In this document: positions 7,700-14,446 of the stretch, piece by piece
Layout of the letters: the number at the start of each line of letters is the position of its first letter
How positions within the stretch are numbered: the first letter of the stretch is position 1
From: CANIGN01 sp964538275
Lineage (GTDB): Bacteria; Bdellovibrionota; UBA2428
Direction of reading: 5' to 3'
Length of the DNA stretch: 20,038 nt
Assembly: GCA_964538275.1 (NCBI GenBank)
Contig: CAZIFW010000041.1
Span: 1-20,038 of the forward strand
Translations under genes and position numbers: made by a program
Notes under the pieces: generated by a model
Databases searched by the model: none
Told to the model about the DNA's origin: nothing
The model's input: the letters and a program-made list of their open reading frames with translations, nothing else

Positions 7700-9223
7700 A
7701 TGATTACAGGATTAGTAGAGAGCCTTAAATATCTAGGACCCAACCTTGCGTTGGGAGTAGGTAGCATTTTTATTTTGATGGCAGGTCTTTGGATCAAGTC
7801 GTCGCGTATTTTAACATTGCTCGCAGCTTTGATATTAGCGGCTTCTACTCTTCTTGTACTTCCGATCGCGAACTTAGCTCCCACTCAATATTTTGGAAGC
7901 ATGCTTTTTCACGACGCCTTTAGCATGTTCTTTATGCTTTTCATGCCTTTGGTTGTTTTGTTTGCCGTAGTCATGGGACATTACTCAAAAGAACTATTGG
8001 CTGATCGCAAGTCAGAGTACATTTGTTTGTTATTGGGCTTGGCAACAGGTCTTTATTTCATGGCGTCTGCCAATCACTTCTTAATGATTTATCTCGGTAT
8101 CGAGATGGTTTCTATTTTGAGTTACGCATTGGCGGGTTTTCACCGTGAAAGACAAGACTCTGTAGAAGCTTCTATGAAATACGTAGTTTATGGGGCCTTG
8201 GCTTCTGGAATTATGATTTTCGGAATGAGCTTGATCTATGCGGTATCAGGCGAATTAACGATCAGCGGTCTTCGCAATTTTCTGTCTTTGACTGGAAATG
8301 AAAACATGCCCTTCCTTTTTTGGACGGGTGTGATTTTATCTTTTGCAGGCTTTGGTTACAAAGTGAGCGCGGCTCCCATGCACATGTGGACGCCGGATGT
8401 TTATGAAGGTGCGCCGACTCCTGTAGCGGCACTTTTTTCTGTTGCGCCTAAAGCGGCAGGATTTGCACTTTTGATTCGATTCTTTGTGGTTGGATTGAGT
8501 TTCTCGGTTGTCGACACGGATACTGTATTAAGTTTAACCAAAGGAGCTGCTCAGATTGCATATTCTGCTGGTGGAAGCGTTCCTTGGTCTAAGCTTTTAA
8601 TGGTTTCAGCTATCTTCACAATGTTCATGGGTAACTTAGCAGCACTTGGACAGACCTCTGTGAAAAGAATTTTGGCTTATTCAAGTATTGCACACGCAGG
8701 TTATATGTTGATGGGTTTAACTACTCAGAGTCGCGAAGGTTTAGCGGCAATACTTTTCTACATCTTTATTTATTGCACGATGAACTTAGGGGCTTTCTGG
8801 GTGGCTTCTATTGTTGAAGACGAAGTAGGCGGAGATTCACTCAAACACTTTAGGGGTCTTGTTAGAAAAGCTCCGATGGCTGCCATCTTGATGGCCGTAT
8901 TTTTGTTTTCTCTAGTGGGACTTCCTCCTTTTGCTGGATTTATTGGAAAGCTTTATTTGTTCATGGCGATCTTAGGGCAGCAAATGTACGGACTTGCAGT
9001 AATTGCAGCAATTAACTCTGTAATTTCACTTTATTTCTATGCAAAAATTTTGAAGGCGATGTTCTTAGAAGGCAACGAAGGCAGTGTAGTTGCTTTCAAG
9101 GCGCCCATTCCCTCAACAGTTTTGTTTTTCATTCTGTTGCTTGCAATTCCAAACTTAGTGTTTGGATTGTACTGGGAACCCGTTATGTATTGGGTAACGA
9201 CATCTCTTCAGTTCGCTAGATAA
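7700..9223 (+). CDS. nuoN: NADH-quinone oxidoreductase subunit N (NuoN, set 1)
   Basis: NuoN is the antiporter-like pump nearest the quinone site. The 507-residue product has the family's charged residues: E135 in IYLGIEMVSILSYALAGF, K221 in FGYKVSAAPMHMWTPDVYEG (a family signature) and K251 in SVAPKAAGFALLIRF. The helix ILAYSSIAHAGYMLMGL and the LVGLPPFAGFIGKLYLF segment near residue 410 are also typical. Length is normal (E. coli 485). It closes the first nuo block; a peroxiredoxin gene follows after 18 bases. Confidence 0.95.
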   Translation: MITGLVESLKYLGPNLALGVGSIFILMAGLWIKSSRILTLLAALILAASTLLVLPIANLAPTQYFGSMLFHDAFSMFFMLFMPLVVLFAVVMGHYSKELLADRKSEYICLLLGLATGLYFMASANHFLMIYLGIEMVSILSYALAGFHRERQDSVEASMKYVVYGALASGIMIFGMSLIYAVSGELTISGLRNFLSLTGNENMPFLFWTGVILSFAGFGYKVSAAPMHMWTPDVYEGAPTPVAALFSVAPKAAGFALLIRFFVVGLSFSVVDTDTVLSLTKGAAQIAYSAGGSVPWSKLLMVSAIFTMFMGNLAALGQTSVKRILAYSSIAHAGYMLMGLTTQSREGLAAILFYIFIYCTMNLGAFWVASIVEDEVGGDSLKHFRGLVRKAPMAAILMAVFLFSLVGLPPFAGFIGKLYLFMAILGQQMYGLAVIAAINSVISLYFYAKILKAMFLEGNEGSVVAFKAPIPSTVLFFILLLAIPNLVFGLYWEPVMYWVTTSLQFAR

Positions 9224-9241
9224 TTTAACGTATTGGATCTA

Positions 9242-9805
9242 ATGAGTAGTGATATTTTGAAGCTCCCAGATAACCTACCCGTACCTGAAGATGATGGGGC
9301 TTGCTCTCATCTTGTGGGAATGGAAATTCCCGATCTTTCTCTCAGTTCTTCTAGTGGGAGATCCGTAAATTTGAGAGAAATTTCTCAAAGAAAAACTGTT
9401 TTATTTATATATCCAAGGGCCGGGAGCCCACTCGAGGTTAAGTGCAATTATGAGCTTTGGGATTTGATACCTGGAGCGCGAGGATGTACGCCACAGTCTT
9501 GTGCTTTCAGAGATTCTTATCATGAGTTTTTAGCTTTAGGCGTTGAGGTTTTTGCTTTGAGTGTTCAAAAAACATTCGTCCATAAAGAGTTTATTGAGCG
9601 CAATCATATTCCGTTTCAAATATTGAGCGATTCGAACTACGAACTAGTTGAAAAAATGAACTTGCCTACATTTGAATTTGATGGGGTAAAACTGATTAAG
9701 AGAATGACGTTGATTCTTGAAAAGGGAAAAATAATTAAAGTCTTTTATCCTGTTTTTCCTCCTGACAAAAACGCCTCAGAAGTTCTTCGTTGGTTGAAAC
9801 AATAA
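9242..9805 (+). CDS. BCP-like peroxiredoxin (AhpC/TSA fold)
   Basis: This is a predicted cytoplasmic thiol peroxidase that reduces hydrogen peroxide or organic peroxides. The 187-residue product has a thioredoxin-like fold beginning with LVGMEIPDLSLSSSSGR and ends with FYPVFPPDKNASEVLRWL. The active-site text GARGCTPQSCAFRD holds C82, placed as the peroxidatic cysteine (GCT), and C87 four residues further on as the likely resolving cysteine, the C-x4-C arrangement of E. coli BCP. A loop of about 15 residues between YPRAGSP and GCT is longer than in E. coli BCP. There is no signal peptide. ATG 9242 is preferred to TTG 9233 because GGA at 9235-9237 suits it. The short gap to nuoN suggests cotranscription, so it may protect against peroxide made by the respiratory chain (inference). 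Confidence 0.85.
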   Translation: MSSDILKLPDNLPVPEDDGACSHLVGMEIPDLSLSSSSGRSVNLREISQRKTVLFIYPRAGSPLEVKCNYELWDLIPGARGCTPQSCAFRDSYHEFLALGVEVFALSVQKTFVHKEFIERNHIPFQILSDSNYELVEKMNLPTFEFDGVKLIKRMTLILEKGKIIKVFYPVFPPDKNASEVLRWLKQ

Positions 9806-9808
9806 GTA

Positions 9809-9828
9809 GCTAGGGCCTAGCGCTTTTT
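9809..9828 (+). terminator. Possible weak terminator between convergent genes
   Basis: GCTAG at 9809-9813 and CTAGC at 9817-9821 can pair around a three-base loop, followed by GC and five Ts (9824-9828). It would end the nuo set 1/peroxiredoxin transcript. It overlaps the stop codon of the convergent peptidase gene. The five-pair stem and short T-tract make it a weak candidate. Confidence 0.4.
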
Positions 9829-10659
9829 AGGTCCCGATGACCCTACACAAGTATGTTTGATGTTGTGAGGAGCTGGTGGTGTTTTTTTCTCATCAGCTGC
9901 GATCAGGGATTGAAGAGTTGCTTTTCTTTTTTCAGAATTTGGATGCGAACTTAAAACGGTAGGAATCTTTTTACTCCAGTCGTCTTTTTTTAAAACAACA
10001 TCAAAAAATTCATCAGCGCCTGCATAGGAAGAGTATTTTTCTTGAATACGAGCCAAGGCAAAGGCATCTGCATTATTTTCTGCATTTCTTGAAAGGCCCA
10101 AGTAGCTCATTTGAGCGGGGACTTCTAGCAAAGCGTTGCCCGCTTGTGCAAAGCCGAAAAGCGCTCCGATGAGAGTGAATCCCATACTTTGTCCAAAGGC
10201 TCTTATGTGATCCAAATTTTGAATGTGGCCCAACTCGTGAGCTAAGACAAAGGCGAGCCCCGTTTCACTTTTGACTTGGTCTATGAGGCTACTTGTAACC
10301 CAAACTTTACCGTTGGGGAGAGCATAAGCATTAAGCTCTTCATCGCATAAAATAGAGATTTCGCTTTTTGTTTTGTTTTCGTGTGATACGTGAAGAGAAG
10401 AAAACAACGAATCAAGTTCTGGATTGTTTTCTAATATTTCGTTTTCACCTACTTTAATATTGAACTCTGCTTTGTCGTAGAAGCCTTCAATACGGGGCGC
10501 CATTTGTACGGCCAATTCTCCAAAAAGCGATCCAGAAAAATATATGACGGCTCCAAGAAGTCCAACGGCGCCAACAAGCAGAATGGAAAATTCTTTCAGT
10601 GGGTGATCGGGGGTAGAATTAATTCCCTCGATGTCTTCTTTTGGAATATATTTCAGAAT
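9817..10659 (-). CDS. Membrane-anchored M48 family zinc metallopeptidase with non-canonical start codon
   Basis: This is a predicted Zn-dependent endopeptidase of the M48 (Ste24/HtpX/BepA-like) group. Read from ATT 10659 it has 280 residues. A membrane helix lies at about 24-47, preceded by KYIPKEDIEGINSTPDHPLKE, a leader I recall from related membrane-bound M48 proteins. HELGH (141-145) supplies two zinc ligands and the catalytic Glu; E194 in RNAENNADAF is the third ligand, and SSHPNSEKR (238-246) is the usual M48 tail. The first ATG-type start in frame (TTG 10515) would cut off the leader and helix. An in-frame TAA lies five codons before ATT 10659, with no ATG, GTG or TTG between. GGGAG at 10664-10668 sits 4 bases before ATT and 7 bases before CTG 10656, so one of these is the likely start. 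It is the last gene of a three-gene unit with two YbjQ-like genes. Substrate is unknown. Confidence 0.82.
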   Translation of the reverse strand: MLKYIPKEDIEGINSTPDHPLKEFSILLVGAVGLLGAVIYFSGSLFGELAVQMAPRIEGFYDKAEFNIKVGENEILENNPELDSLFSSLHVSHENKTKSEISILCDEELNAYALPNGKVWVTSSLIDQVKSETGLAFVLAHELGHIQNLDHIRAFGQSMGFTLIGALFGFAQAGNALLEVPAQMSYLGLSRNAENNADAFALARIQEKYSSYAGADEFFDVVLKKDDWSKKIPTVLSSHPNSEKRKATLQSLIAADEKKTPPAPHNIKHTCVGSSGPKKR

Positions 10660-10663
10660 GACG

Positions 10664-10668
10664 CTCCC
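10664..10668 (-). promoter_or_regulatory. Ribosome binding site for the ATT/CTG-initiated peptidase gene
   Basis: GGGAG on the minus strand is a good Shine-Dalgarno match. Its spacing is 4 bases to ATT (10659) and 7 bases to CTG (10656); no standard start codon lies in range in the conserved frame. It lies just past the stop of the upstream YbjQ-like gene (10672), in line with translational coupling. Confidence 0.55.
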
Positions 10669-10671
10669 GTT

Positions 10672-11091
10672 TTATTTTTTTACAGCAGTTCCGTAAGCTA
10701 AAACTTCTACTCCCATTTGATCGAGAGTCGCAAATTCTACTCGAAATCCTACAATCTCTTCCGCTCCCCAGGCAGCGGCTTTTTCTTTAGCTCTAAGAAT
10801 GGCTTCTCTACGGGCACGATCCATGAGCGTCTCTAGGGAGCTTACGTTGCCACCAAAGAAATTTTTCAGAGTTCCGGCAAAGTTTTTAAAATAGTCAGAG
10901 GCTATGACCACTGAGCCTGTAACAAAAAGGCTGTGCTGGTATTCGGGGTTGAGTCGTTTTCCAGATTGAACAGCCAATCTTAAAAGAGTTTTTTCGCGCG
11001 CAATAATTTCTTGAAAATGCTTCTTTTCGCGTGCGCTTCCCACAAAATAGCCAACCCCTAAGAGGCTAACAAAAACTATTAAATCAAACAT
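10672..11091 (-). CDS. YbjQ/UPF0145-family protein with N-terminal membrane helix
   Basis: The 139-residue product has a hydrophobic helix at residues 3-19 (LIVFVSLLGVGYFVG), a charged linker with coiled-coil character (20-45), then a YbjQ-like domain: LFVTGSVVIASDYFKNF, LMDRARREAILRAKEKAAAWGAEEIVGF and the family ending EVLAYGTAVKK. YbjQ domains form pentamers and are named in databases as putative heavy-metal-binding, but their function is not established. Its ATG directly follows the stop of the upstream YbjQ gene with no gap, and the peptidase gene begins 12-15 bases after its own stop. It looks like a tandem, membrane-anchored paralogue of that neighbour, with weak sequence similarity apart from the shared core. 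Confidence 0.75.
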   Translation of the reverse strand: MFDLIVFVSLLGVGYFVGSAREKKHFQEIIAREKTLLRLAVQSGKRLNPEYQHSLFVTGSVVIASDYFKNFAGTLKNFFGGNVSSLETLMDRARREAILRAKEKAAAWGAEEIVGFRVEFATLDQMGVEVLAYGTAVKK

Positions 11092-11406
11092 TTAGAGCAC
11101 CTTAACAGCAGTTCCGTAGGCAAAAACCTCTGCGGCTCCGGCTGCCACGTCGCTTGTGCCAAAGCGAATATTTACTACGGCATTTGCCCCTTTAGCTTGA
11201 GCTTGCTCCACCATTCGCTTCATAGCTTCTTCGCGACTTTCTTCCATCAGCTCTGTGTAGGCCTTGAGTTCGCCACCCATGATGTTTTTTATGCCTGCAA
11301 AAAAGTCTTTTCCTATGTTTTTGGCTCGAACAGTGCTGCCCGTTACGATTCCGTAGTGTTCTGAGACTTGTTTTCCAGGAATTACTTCAAGAGTTGTTAA
11401 AATCAT
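11092..11406 (-). CDS. YbjQ/UPF0145-family protein
   Basis: This is a small cytoplasmic protein of 104 residues when started at ATG 11406, close to the usual YbjQ length of about 107. It shows the family pattern: ILTTLEVIPGK at the start, GIVTGSTVRAKNIGKDFFAG, NIMGGELKAYTELMEESREEA, and the ending EVFAYGTAVKVL. Reading could begin further upstream at TTG 11436, adding ten residues, but family members usually begin at MI-TT, so 11406 is preferred; its ribosome binding site is poor. It is the first gene of the minus-strand unit and divergent from the second nuoA. The exact function of the family is unknown. Confidence 0.82.
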   Translation of the reverse strand: MILTTLEVIPGKQVSEHYGIVTGSTVRAKNIGKDFFAGIKNIMGGELKAYTELMEESREEAMKRMVEQAQAKGANAVVNIRFGTSDVAAGAAEVFAYGTAVKVL

Positions 11407-11574
11407 ATGGCCCAATCTTAGGAGAAAGTCCTCCAAAGCACCAGCGGCGAAACCACACAGTTTTGTATTGGTTTTAAGAGTGCCAAACTGTCAGCCTAGT
11501 ACTCCTGTGTTTGGTGTCTTCCGTTTACCTTTTGCAAATCCTAATCTTGTTTGCTTCGACTAGGTCATCACGCT
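11407..11574. promoter_or_regulatory. Divergent intergenic region between ybjQ-like gene and second nuoA
   Basis: This 168-base gap must hold promoters for the minus-strand YbjQ/peptidase unit and probably for nuo set 2. It holds an inverted repeat, CCAAAC at 11483-11488 and GTTTGG at 11509-11514, separated by 20 bases, which could be an operator. No convincing -35/-10 pair could be fixed on either strand. The role is inferred from position only. Confidence 0.35.
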
Positions 11575-11964
11575 ATGAATTTTAAGGTGGGCTTTGATAC
11601 TAACCTCTTAGGAATACTAGCAATGTTCTTGTTTGCGTGTGTGGTTGTTGGAGGCGCTTTTTTTGCAGGGCGTTTCTTGGGACCGCGCAAACTTTATGGA
11701 CCTAAAGTTATGACTTACGAGTGTGGAATAGATCCCACCGGTGAAGCGCGCGACCGCTTGAGTATTAAATATTATCTCGTCGCAATTTTGTTTCTTCTTT
11801 TTGATCTTGAAGCAGCTTTCTTGCTTCCGATTGCTCTTGCTTGGCCCGAATTAAAAATGATCGGTGTTGCAGGCCTTGTGGCTACTTTATTTTTTCTTGG
11901 CTTTTTGGTGCTTAGCATTTGGTACGAATTCAAAGTGGGCGCTATCGAATGGGAGAAGTCTTAA
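11575..11964 (+). CDS. nuoA: NADH-quinone oxidoreductase subunit A (NuoA, set 2)
   Basis: This is the second NuoA copy, 129 residues from ATG 11575, with three membrane helices (about 11-34, 64-88, 97-117). It has MTYECGIDPTGEA (46-58) and YYLVAILFLLFDLEAAFL, with D77 and E79 as the conserved acidic pair, and ends in the typical KVGAIEWEKS. It is more compact than the set 1 copy and lacks that copy's hydrophilic tail. ATG 11575 is preferred to TTG 11551; AGG at 11562-11564 is a modest ribosome binding site. The stop TAA directly abuts the nuoC start. nuoB, usually next, is missing. Confidence 0.92.
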   Translation: MNFKVGFDTNLLGILAMFLFACVVVGGAFFAGRFLGPRKLYGPKVMTYECGIDPTGEARDRLSIKYYLVAILFLLFDLEAAFLLPIALAWPELKMIGVAGLVATLFFLGFLVLSIWYEFKVGAIEWEKS

Positions 11965-12540
11965 ATGTCCGAAATCAATATGACCCTTGCAACTTGGGCA
12001 CAAGAACTGGCGACACAACACGCGGCTTCGCTTAGAGAATCTGCGCTAGATGAGCCTGAGTTTACAGTTGATTGCCAAAGCAATAAAAAAGCCGCTCACG
12101 CTTTGTTAAGTGATTTGCAAAATAAGGGCTACGTGCACTTAGCAGATCTAACGGCTTACGATGAAACAGCAAAGCCCGCACGCTTTCATGTTGTTTACGA
12201 ACTCATTTCTCTTAAAGAAAAAAAACGTTGCTCTGTAATTGCCGTTTTACAAAATGAGAAGCCCACCGTTGTTACGATTACAGATCTTTGGAAAGGTGCA
12301 AATTGGCTAGAGCGTGAAGTTTTCGACATGTATGGAATCTCTTTTGAGGGTCATCCGGATCAACGCCGCATTCTTTTGCCTCCATCCTTTAAAGGCTTTC
12401 CACTCAGAAAAGATTTCATAGTGGATTACAGACAAGACTACGAAAAATCCAACCTTGAAGAGGGCTTTGATCCCTTTGGTGCAACTATTGTGAAACCCAC
12501 ACTTAAAACTACAATTCCTTCCGCTGGAGAAAACACATGA
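11965..12540 (+). CDS. nuoC: NADH-quinone oxidoreductase subunit C (NuoC, 30-kDa subunit)
   Basis: NuoC is a peripheral-arm subunit that packs against NuoD and helps build the quinone-reducing module. The 191-residue product matches the 30-kDa family: LADLTAYDETAKPARFHVVY (59-78), then the signature GANWLEREVFDMYGISFEGH (111-130), PDQRRILLP and FPLRKDF. It is a stand-alone NuoC, not fused to NuoD as in E. coli, and no nuoD follows. It abuts nuoA without a gap and overlaps nuoE by ATGA (12537-12540), so it is tightly coupled within the operon. Confidence 0.94.
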   Translation: MSEINMTLATWAQELATQHAASLRESALDEPEFTVDCQSNKKAAHALLSDLQNKGYVHLADLTAYDETAKPARFHVVYELISLKEKKRCSVIAVLQNEKPTVVTITDLWKGANWLEREVFDMYGISFEGHPDQRRILLPPSFKGFPLRKDFIVDYRQDYEKSNLEEGFDPFGATIVKPTLKTTIPSAGENT

Positions 12541-13082
12541 GCAGCGATACGACCTATACCTTTTCCCCAGAGCTAGAGAAAAAATTTCAATGGCTCTTGT
12601 CTCGTTATCCCACAAAAGATGCGGTGTTGTTACCTTTGCTTCACCTCGTACAAGATGATGCAGGATGGTTAACTCCCGCTTCGATTGAGTATGTGGCAAG
12701 TCGTTTGGACTTGAGCCCTGCTCGCATTCGAGAAGTGGCAAGTTTTTACTCGCTCTTTCGCCTCAACAAAAAAGGTCAGTATGTTTTGCAAGTTTGTCAC
12801 AACATTAGCTGCTACTTAGCAGGAAGCGACAACTTGATTGATCACATCAAAACAAAACTTGGTATAACTGAAAATCAAACAACGCCCGATGGAAAATTTA
12901 CTCTTGAGAGAGTTGAGTGCTTAGCTTCGTGTGGAACAGCTCCTGTACTTCAAGTAAACGGGTGGGATTATCACGAAGAACTCACAGTAGAAAAAGTTGA
13001 TCGCATAATTGAAGGTCTTAAAAAAGATCAGTTTGCATATGATGAATATGAAACACGTATCTCCGAAGGAGGCGTAGCGTGA
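12537..13082 (+). CDS. nuoE: NADH-quinone oxidoreductase subunit E (NuoE, [2Fe-2S] thioredoxin-like)
   Basis: NuoE is a 24-kDa peripheral subunit of the NADH-oxidising module and carries the N1a [2Fe-2S] cluster near FMN. The 181-residue product has an N-terminal helical part (LLPLLHLVQDDAGWLTP, VASRLDLSPARIREVASFY) and a thioredoxin-like domain with all four cluster cysteines: C87 and C92 (CHNISC), C128 and C132 (CLASC). The length is normal. It overlaps nuoC (ATGA) and nuoF (GTGA at 13079-13082). Confidence 0.95.
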   Translation: MSSDTTYTFSPELEKKFQWLLSRYPTKDAVLLPLLHLVQDDAGWLTPASIEYVASRLDLSPARIREVASFYSLFRLNKKGQYVLQVCHNISCYLAGSDNLIDHIKTKLGITENQTTPDGKFTLERVECLASCGTAPVLQVNGWDYHEELTVEKVDRIIEGLKKDQFAYDEYETRISEGGVA

Positions 13083-14446
13083 GCCAAAAAGTTTATCCTC
13101 CACATGCGCTAGAAAAAAGAATTCTCATCGAGGGACTTGGCGAAGAAGGCAGCTGGACTCTCGAGCATTATGAAAAAAACTATAAAGGCTATGAAGGTGC
13201 AAAAAAAGCAATCGGCATGGCGCCTGATGACATTATAAAAACCGTTAAAGATTCTGGTCTTCGCGGATTAGGTGGCGCAGGTTTTCCTACGGGAATGAAG
13301 TGGAGCTTTATTCCTAAAAATCCCACAAAGCCCGTTTATCTTGTTTGTAATGCAGACGAGGGTGAACCAGGAACTTATAAAGATCGTCAAATCATGGAGC
13401 ATTGTCCTCATCGTTTGATTGATGGAATGATAGCAGCCGCAGTCGCGATTGGCGCAAAGACTGGATACATCTACATTCGTGGTGAGTTGAGACTTGCCTT
13501 TGAGCGTTTAGCAATTGCAATTAAAGAAGCCTATTCAAAGGGTTACTTGGGCGAAAATATTTTTGGTTCTGGAAAAACTTTTCACCTAACTGTTCACCCA
13601 GGAGCAGGCGCCTATATTTGTGGCGAAGAAACCGGACTCATTGAAAGTCTTGAGGGCGATCGTGGTCAGCCGCGTTTAAAGCCCCCCTTCCCTGCAATCA
13701 GTGGCGCTTTTGGTGGCCCCACAATTGTAAACAATGTTGCAACTCTTGCTCACGTTCCCGGAATTCTTCTAAATGGAGCCGAATGGTTTATTAAAATGGG
13801 TAACGGTACAACTCGTGGCGCAGGGACTGCGGTATGGGGCGTTTCTGGGGACGTAAAAAAACCTGGATATTTTGAAGTTCCCATCGGAACCAATCTTCTT
13901 ACAATGCTAAATGAAATTTGCGGTGGCCCTAAAGAAGGGCGCAAGTTTAAAGCAGTTTATCCCGGAGGATCCTCCTCTCCTCTTCTCAAAGCAGATGAAA
14001 TGGATGTTCCCATGGACTTCGACAGTCTTGCGGCCAAGGGAACCATGATGGGAAGTTGTGCGATTATTGTGATTGATGACAGTCGCAGTATTCCAGAACT
14101 TTGTATGAGAACGGCGCGTTTTTATGCTCACGAAAGTTGCGGCCAATGTGTGCCTTGTCGCGAGGGAACTAAGTGGACTTACAAAATGCTTAAACGAGTT
14201 GTTGCCGGCGAAGGCACTAAGCGCGATTTAGAATATGTCTTAAGTGCTTGCGACAACATGGCCGGAAAAACAATTTGTGTTTTGAGTGACGCGTGCGCAA
14301 TGCCCGTAACAAGTATGTTGAAAAAATTCAGAGATGAATTTGAAGCCTTACTTATTCCTGAAACAGAATTTACTCCTGAATTGCCTAAGGTTTCAGGACA
14401 GCTTGGAATGCTCATTCAAAGTATTCGCGAAAGGCAAAAGTCGTGA
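13079..14446 (+). CDS. nuoF: NADH-quinone oxidoreductase subunit F (NuoF, NADH/FMN and [4Fe-4S])
   Basis: NuoF oxidises NADH: it binds NADH and FMN and passes electrons to the N3 [4Fe-4S] cluster. The 455-residue product starts at GTG 13079, overlapping nuoE by GTGA. NADH/FMN binding motifs are GLRGLGGAGFPTGMKW (60-75), NADEGEPGTYKDR (91-103) and GAGAYICGEETGLIESLEG (175-193). N3 ligands are C354, C357 and C360 in ESCGQCVPCREG, plus C400 in TICVLSDAC. All expected parts are present and the length is normal. NuoG, its usual partner and neighbour, is not encoded next; nuoH begins within the stop codon overlap (GTGA at 14443-14446). Confidence 0.96.
   Translation: MSQKVYPPHALEKRILIEGLGEEGSWTLEHYEKNYKGYEGAKKAIGMAPDDIIKTVKDSGLRGLGGAGFPTGMKWSFIPKNPTKPVYLVCNADEGEPGTYKDRQIMEHCPHRLIDGMIAAAVAIGAKTGYIYIRGELRLAFERLAIAIKEAYSKGYLGENIFGSGKTFHLTVHPGAGAYICGEETGLIESLEGDRGQPRLKPPFPAISGAFGGPTIVNNVATLAHVPGILLNGAEWFIKMGNGTTRGAGTAVWGVSGDVKKPGYFEVPIGTNLLTMLNEICGGPKEGRKFKAVYPGGSSSPLLKADEMDVPMDFDSLAAKGTMMGSCAIIVIDDSRSIPELCMRTARFYAHESCGQCVPCREGTKWTYKMLKRVVAGEGTKRDLEYVLSACDNMAGKTICVLSDACAMPVTSMLKKFRDEFEALLIPETEFTPELPKVSGQLGMLIQSIRERQKS

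Noticed and set aside
4031..9223. Mrp-type Na+/H+ antiporter or membrane-bound hydrogenase in place of complex I
   Set aside because: NuoA, NuoH and NuoJ are present with classical signatures, and no hydrogenase large or small subunit or MrpE/F/G-like gene is present.
10504..10701. Small plus-strand gene opposite the peptidase start
   Set aside because: It is antisense to the conserved leader and membrane helix of the M48 protein and has no recognisable features.
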